The notes beneath the pieces are model-generated. The model had not been told where the DNA came from. It saw only the letters and a program-made list of their open reading frames with translations, and ran no database searches. A stretch of DNA of 6,592 nt from Candidatus Uhrbacteria bacterium (GTDB lineage: Bacteria > Patescibacteriota > Patescibacteriia > UBA9934 > GWF2-40-263), in contig JABITQ010000065.1 of NCBI GenBank assembly GCA_018700535.1, positions 1-6,592 of the forward strand, read 5' to 3'. Position 1 is the stretch's first letter, and each line of letters starts with the position of its first letter. A program made the position numbers and the translations under genes. Shown one piece after another: positions 5,552 through 6,592 of this stretch.

Positions 5552-5597
5552 AAGTGTTCCGTAACTGTTAAGACGGAACCAAAAGGTTCCTCCTCAC
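5552..5597 (-). promoter_or_regulatory. structured leader with two mutually exclusive hairpins before the histone-like start
   Basis: In the minus-strand mRNA, GGUUCCGU (5580-5573) can pair either with GGAACC upstream (5590-5585, loop UUUU) or with ACGGAAC downstream (5562-5556, 10-nt loop), the latter ending 4 nt before AUG 5551. The two cannot form together. AGGAGG (5594-5589) overlaps the upstream arm. The downstream hairpin would shorten its distance to AUG from 37 nt to about 13 nt. Confidence 0.45.
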
Positions 5598-5708
5598 TTG
5601 AATAATTTTTTGGAAACAAAGTTTCCGTTTGCTCGATCGAGCCTTGCAAATAAATCTGCAAGAAAAGTTTTCGTAACACGCATGACGCGTTGTGTGTACG
5701 ACTGTTAC

Positions 5709-5737
5709 ATTGTAAAAAAAATCGGAACGTTAAACAA
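5709..5737 (-). promoter_or_regulatory. possible promoter of the histone-like gene
   Basis: On the minus strand TTGTTT (5737-5732) and TACAAT (5714-5709, 5/6) are 17 bp apart. Transcription would start near 5702 and give a leader of about 150 nt, which would hold the hairpins described in this region. The -35 is only 3/6, so this is one candidate. The A/T tracts at 5742-5816 lie directly upstream, where an UP element or a bend would act. Confidence 0.35.
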
Positions 5738-5741
5738 GAAC

Positions 5742-5816
5742 AAAAAAACTTTTTTCGTGATGAAAAAAGTTTTTTAAGTTTGAAAAAAAGTTTTGACGAC
5801 TGCAAAAAGTTTTTTT
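5742..5816. repeat. four A/T tracts about 20 bp apart, including a 14-bp inverted repeat
   Basis: Four A-run/T-run elements of the form A5-7 (C or G) T4-7 have their central base at 5749, 5769, 5790 and 5809, spaced 20, 21 and 19 bp, about two helical turns. The first two form a perfect 14-bp inverted repeat (5743-5756 with 5762-5775, 5-nt loop). On the minus strand that hairpin could serve as an A/U-rich terminator for the L,D-transpeptidase gene ending at 5815. Confidence 0.7.
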
Positions 5817-6592
5817 ATTGTTCGCGAACTTCGATTTCAATTCCTTCTTCCGACCATTCATAAATCCACATCATGTTTTCCAAATTTACGTTTACACATC
5901 CGTGACTCATCTTGTGACCAAAGTTATTGTGCCACGGTGCGTAGTGTACGTAGATGTGCGGATAGAATCTCAAGTTGTAGGGAATCCATCCCAGATCATA
6001 ATTGTCTGGACTATCTGATCCGTAAAACCATGCATAATGCACCTCAGGTACTTTTGCTAAAATAGTGTGTTTTCCTAAGGGAGTTGCGTTATTTAGACCG
6101 CTTGAAATTAAAAAGCTATTACGCAATACACCATGCTCGTAGGCAAACAGGCGCTGCTCATCGATGTCTACGATAATTCTTTTATCAGTTGTGTTTGCAT
6201 CAAAGAGCTGTCTACCATTGGATACAATAAGTTGTTTGTTGTCTGTCACGATCGTTGCATTTTGTATTTCTGTTGAAACAAAAATTGTATTTGTGTCGGT
6301 ATTGTAAATGGTGCCGTCGGTTGTTGATAACAAAAGTTGGTCATCAAACATTGCAATCGACTGCACGCCAAGTGCGCTAATTGGAAAAATCTTTTCGTTA
6401 ACAACATCTCTTGTGTTGTGGATAACAAATGTTTTTATTGTCGGTGTTGATGTGTGTTGTTCTGCAAGAAAAAGTTTTTTTTCAAAAATTGTTCCAACAA
6501 GTCCTGATCGGTTTGATGCATGGAACGCAAAAAAGTTTTCAACAAGTTCTGCTTTGTGTCCCCAAGACCACACGCGCACATGCGGTCCACCA
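5815..6592 (-). CDS. L,D-transpeptidase (YkuD domain) with beta-propeller-like N-terminal part; 5' end outside window
   Basis: The C-terminal 258 residues of a YkuD-family enzyme, which forms 3-3 cross-links or attaches proteins to peptidoglycan outside the membrane. The YkuD domain starts at RIIVDIDEQRLFAYEHG (minus strand from about 6182). It carries ATPLGKHTI and ends with the catalytic motif VHYAPWHNNFGHKMSHGCVNVN, where the His of YVHY, the SHGC cysteine (codon at 5896-5898) and the final Asn are all present. Before it, about 135 residues show short repeating beta-strand pairs such as SIAMFDDQLLLSTTDG and ATIVTDNKQLIVSNG, which look like beta-propeller blades; this is inference from pattern. 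The frame stays open to base 6592 with no stop, reading GGPHVRVWSWG, so the GTG at 6579 is not the start. The signal peptide or anchor must lie outside the window. Same strand as the histone-like gene, 263 bp upstream of it. Confidence 0.9.
   Translation of the reverse strand, partial: GGPHVRVWSWGHKAELVENFFAFHASNRSGLVGTIFEKKLFLAEQHTSTPTIKTFVIHNTRDVVNEKIFPISALGVQSIAMFDDQLLLSTTDGTIYNTDTNTIFVSTEIQNATIVTDNKQLIVSNGRQLFDANTTDKRIIVDIDEQRLFAYEHGVLRNSFLISSGLNNATPLGKHTILAKVPEVHYAWFYGSDSPDNYDLGWIPYNLRFYPHIYVHYAPWHNNFGHKMSHGCVNVNLENMMWIYEWSEEGIEIEVREQ

Larger units (their letters stand above)
5552..5814. other. intergenic region upstream of the histone-like gene
   Basis: No gene is seen in these 263 bp. 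They contain, from right to left on the minus strand, four A/T tracts, a candidate promoter and a leader with many small inverted repeats. These are GTAACA/TGTTAC (5673-5678 with 5703-5708), CTTGCA/TGCAAG (5643-5648 with 5657-5662), the 12-bp palindrome GCTCGATCGAGC (5631-5642), GGAAAC/GTTTCC (5612-5617 with 5621-5626) and the alternative hairpins next to the start codon. Confidence 0.7.

Noticed and set aside
5220..5564. 114-codon plus-strand frame rich in Leu, Phe, Ala and Arg
   Set aside because: It is the complement of the Lys/Arg repeats of the histone-like gene and has no start signals of its own.
5413..5805. 130-codon minus-strand frame overlapping the histone-like gene
   Set aside because: It is out of frame with the histone-like gene, crosses the poly-A/T tracts and has an erratic composition.
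5742..5816. CRISPR array or transposon end
   Set aside because: The repeats are simple A/T runs with no spacer-repeat structure, no unique repeat unit, no transposase and no target-site duplication.

Overview
The window runs from the 3' third of a 23S rRNA gene through the 5S rRNA gene into a compact block of protein genes. The organism looks like a small-genome bacterium, most probably a member of the Patescibacteria/CPR. This is inferred from several traits together: short, simple genes, an rrn operon with no tRNA between 23S and 5S, a stand-alone GlmU-type uridylyltransferase domain, a secreted M23 peptidase beside a YkuD L,D-transpeptidase, an almost pure Lys/Arg/Ala/Pro/Val histone-like protein, and several start codons lying only a few bases behind a -10 box. 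No phylogenetic test was possible. TGA ends one small gene and nothing suggests a non-standard code.

Layout: 1-948 is the 23S 3' part (base 1 corresponds to about E. coli A1912). 949-1040 is a spacer with one hairpin, and about 1049-1162 is 5S rRNA, whose terminal helix is extended to 16 bp and followed by T7. 1261-2067 (+) is a secreted M23 (LytM-type) peptidase with a near-perfect Shine-Dalgarno and its own terminator. 2106-2219 (+) is a 37-residue CxxC single-span membrane protein with its own -10 box and terminator. 2291-3040 (+) is a GlmU-like nucleotidyltransferase overlapping by 8 nt a P-loop kinase at 3033-3587 (+). 3584-3913 (-) is a MazG-like pyrophosphohydrolase, divergent across only 23 bp from an EndoQ-like PHP endonuclease at 3937-5154 (+). 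A 25-bp inverted repeat at 5157-5212 separates EndoQ from the convergent histone-like gene 5210-5551 (-). 5552-5814 is a structured, AT-rich intergenic region, and 5815-6592 (-) is the C-terminal part of an L,D-transpeptidase that continues beyond the window.

Three themes link the genes. Cell envelope: M23 peptidase, L,D-transpeptidase and probably the UDP-sugar nucleotidyltransferase and its coupled kinase. Genome and nucleotide quality control: MazG and EndoQ fired from one bidirectional promoter. Nucleoid structure: the histone-like protein behind a long leader and four A/T tracts spaced about two helical turns apart. The most unusual sequence-level observations are the run of predicted leaderless or nearly leaderless genes, the shared 23-bp MazG/EndoQ promoter, and the mutually exclusive hairpins just upstream of the histone-like start codon.
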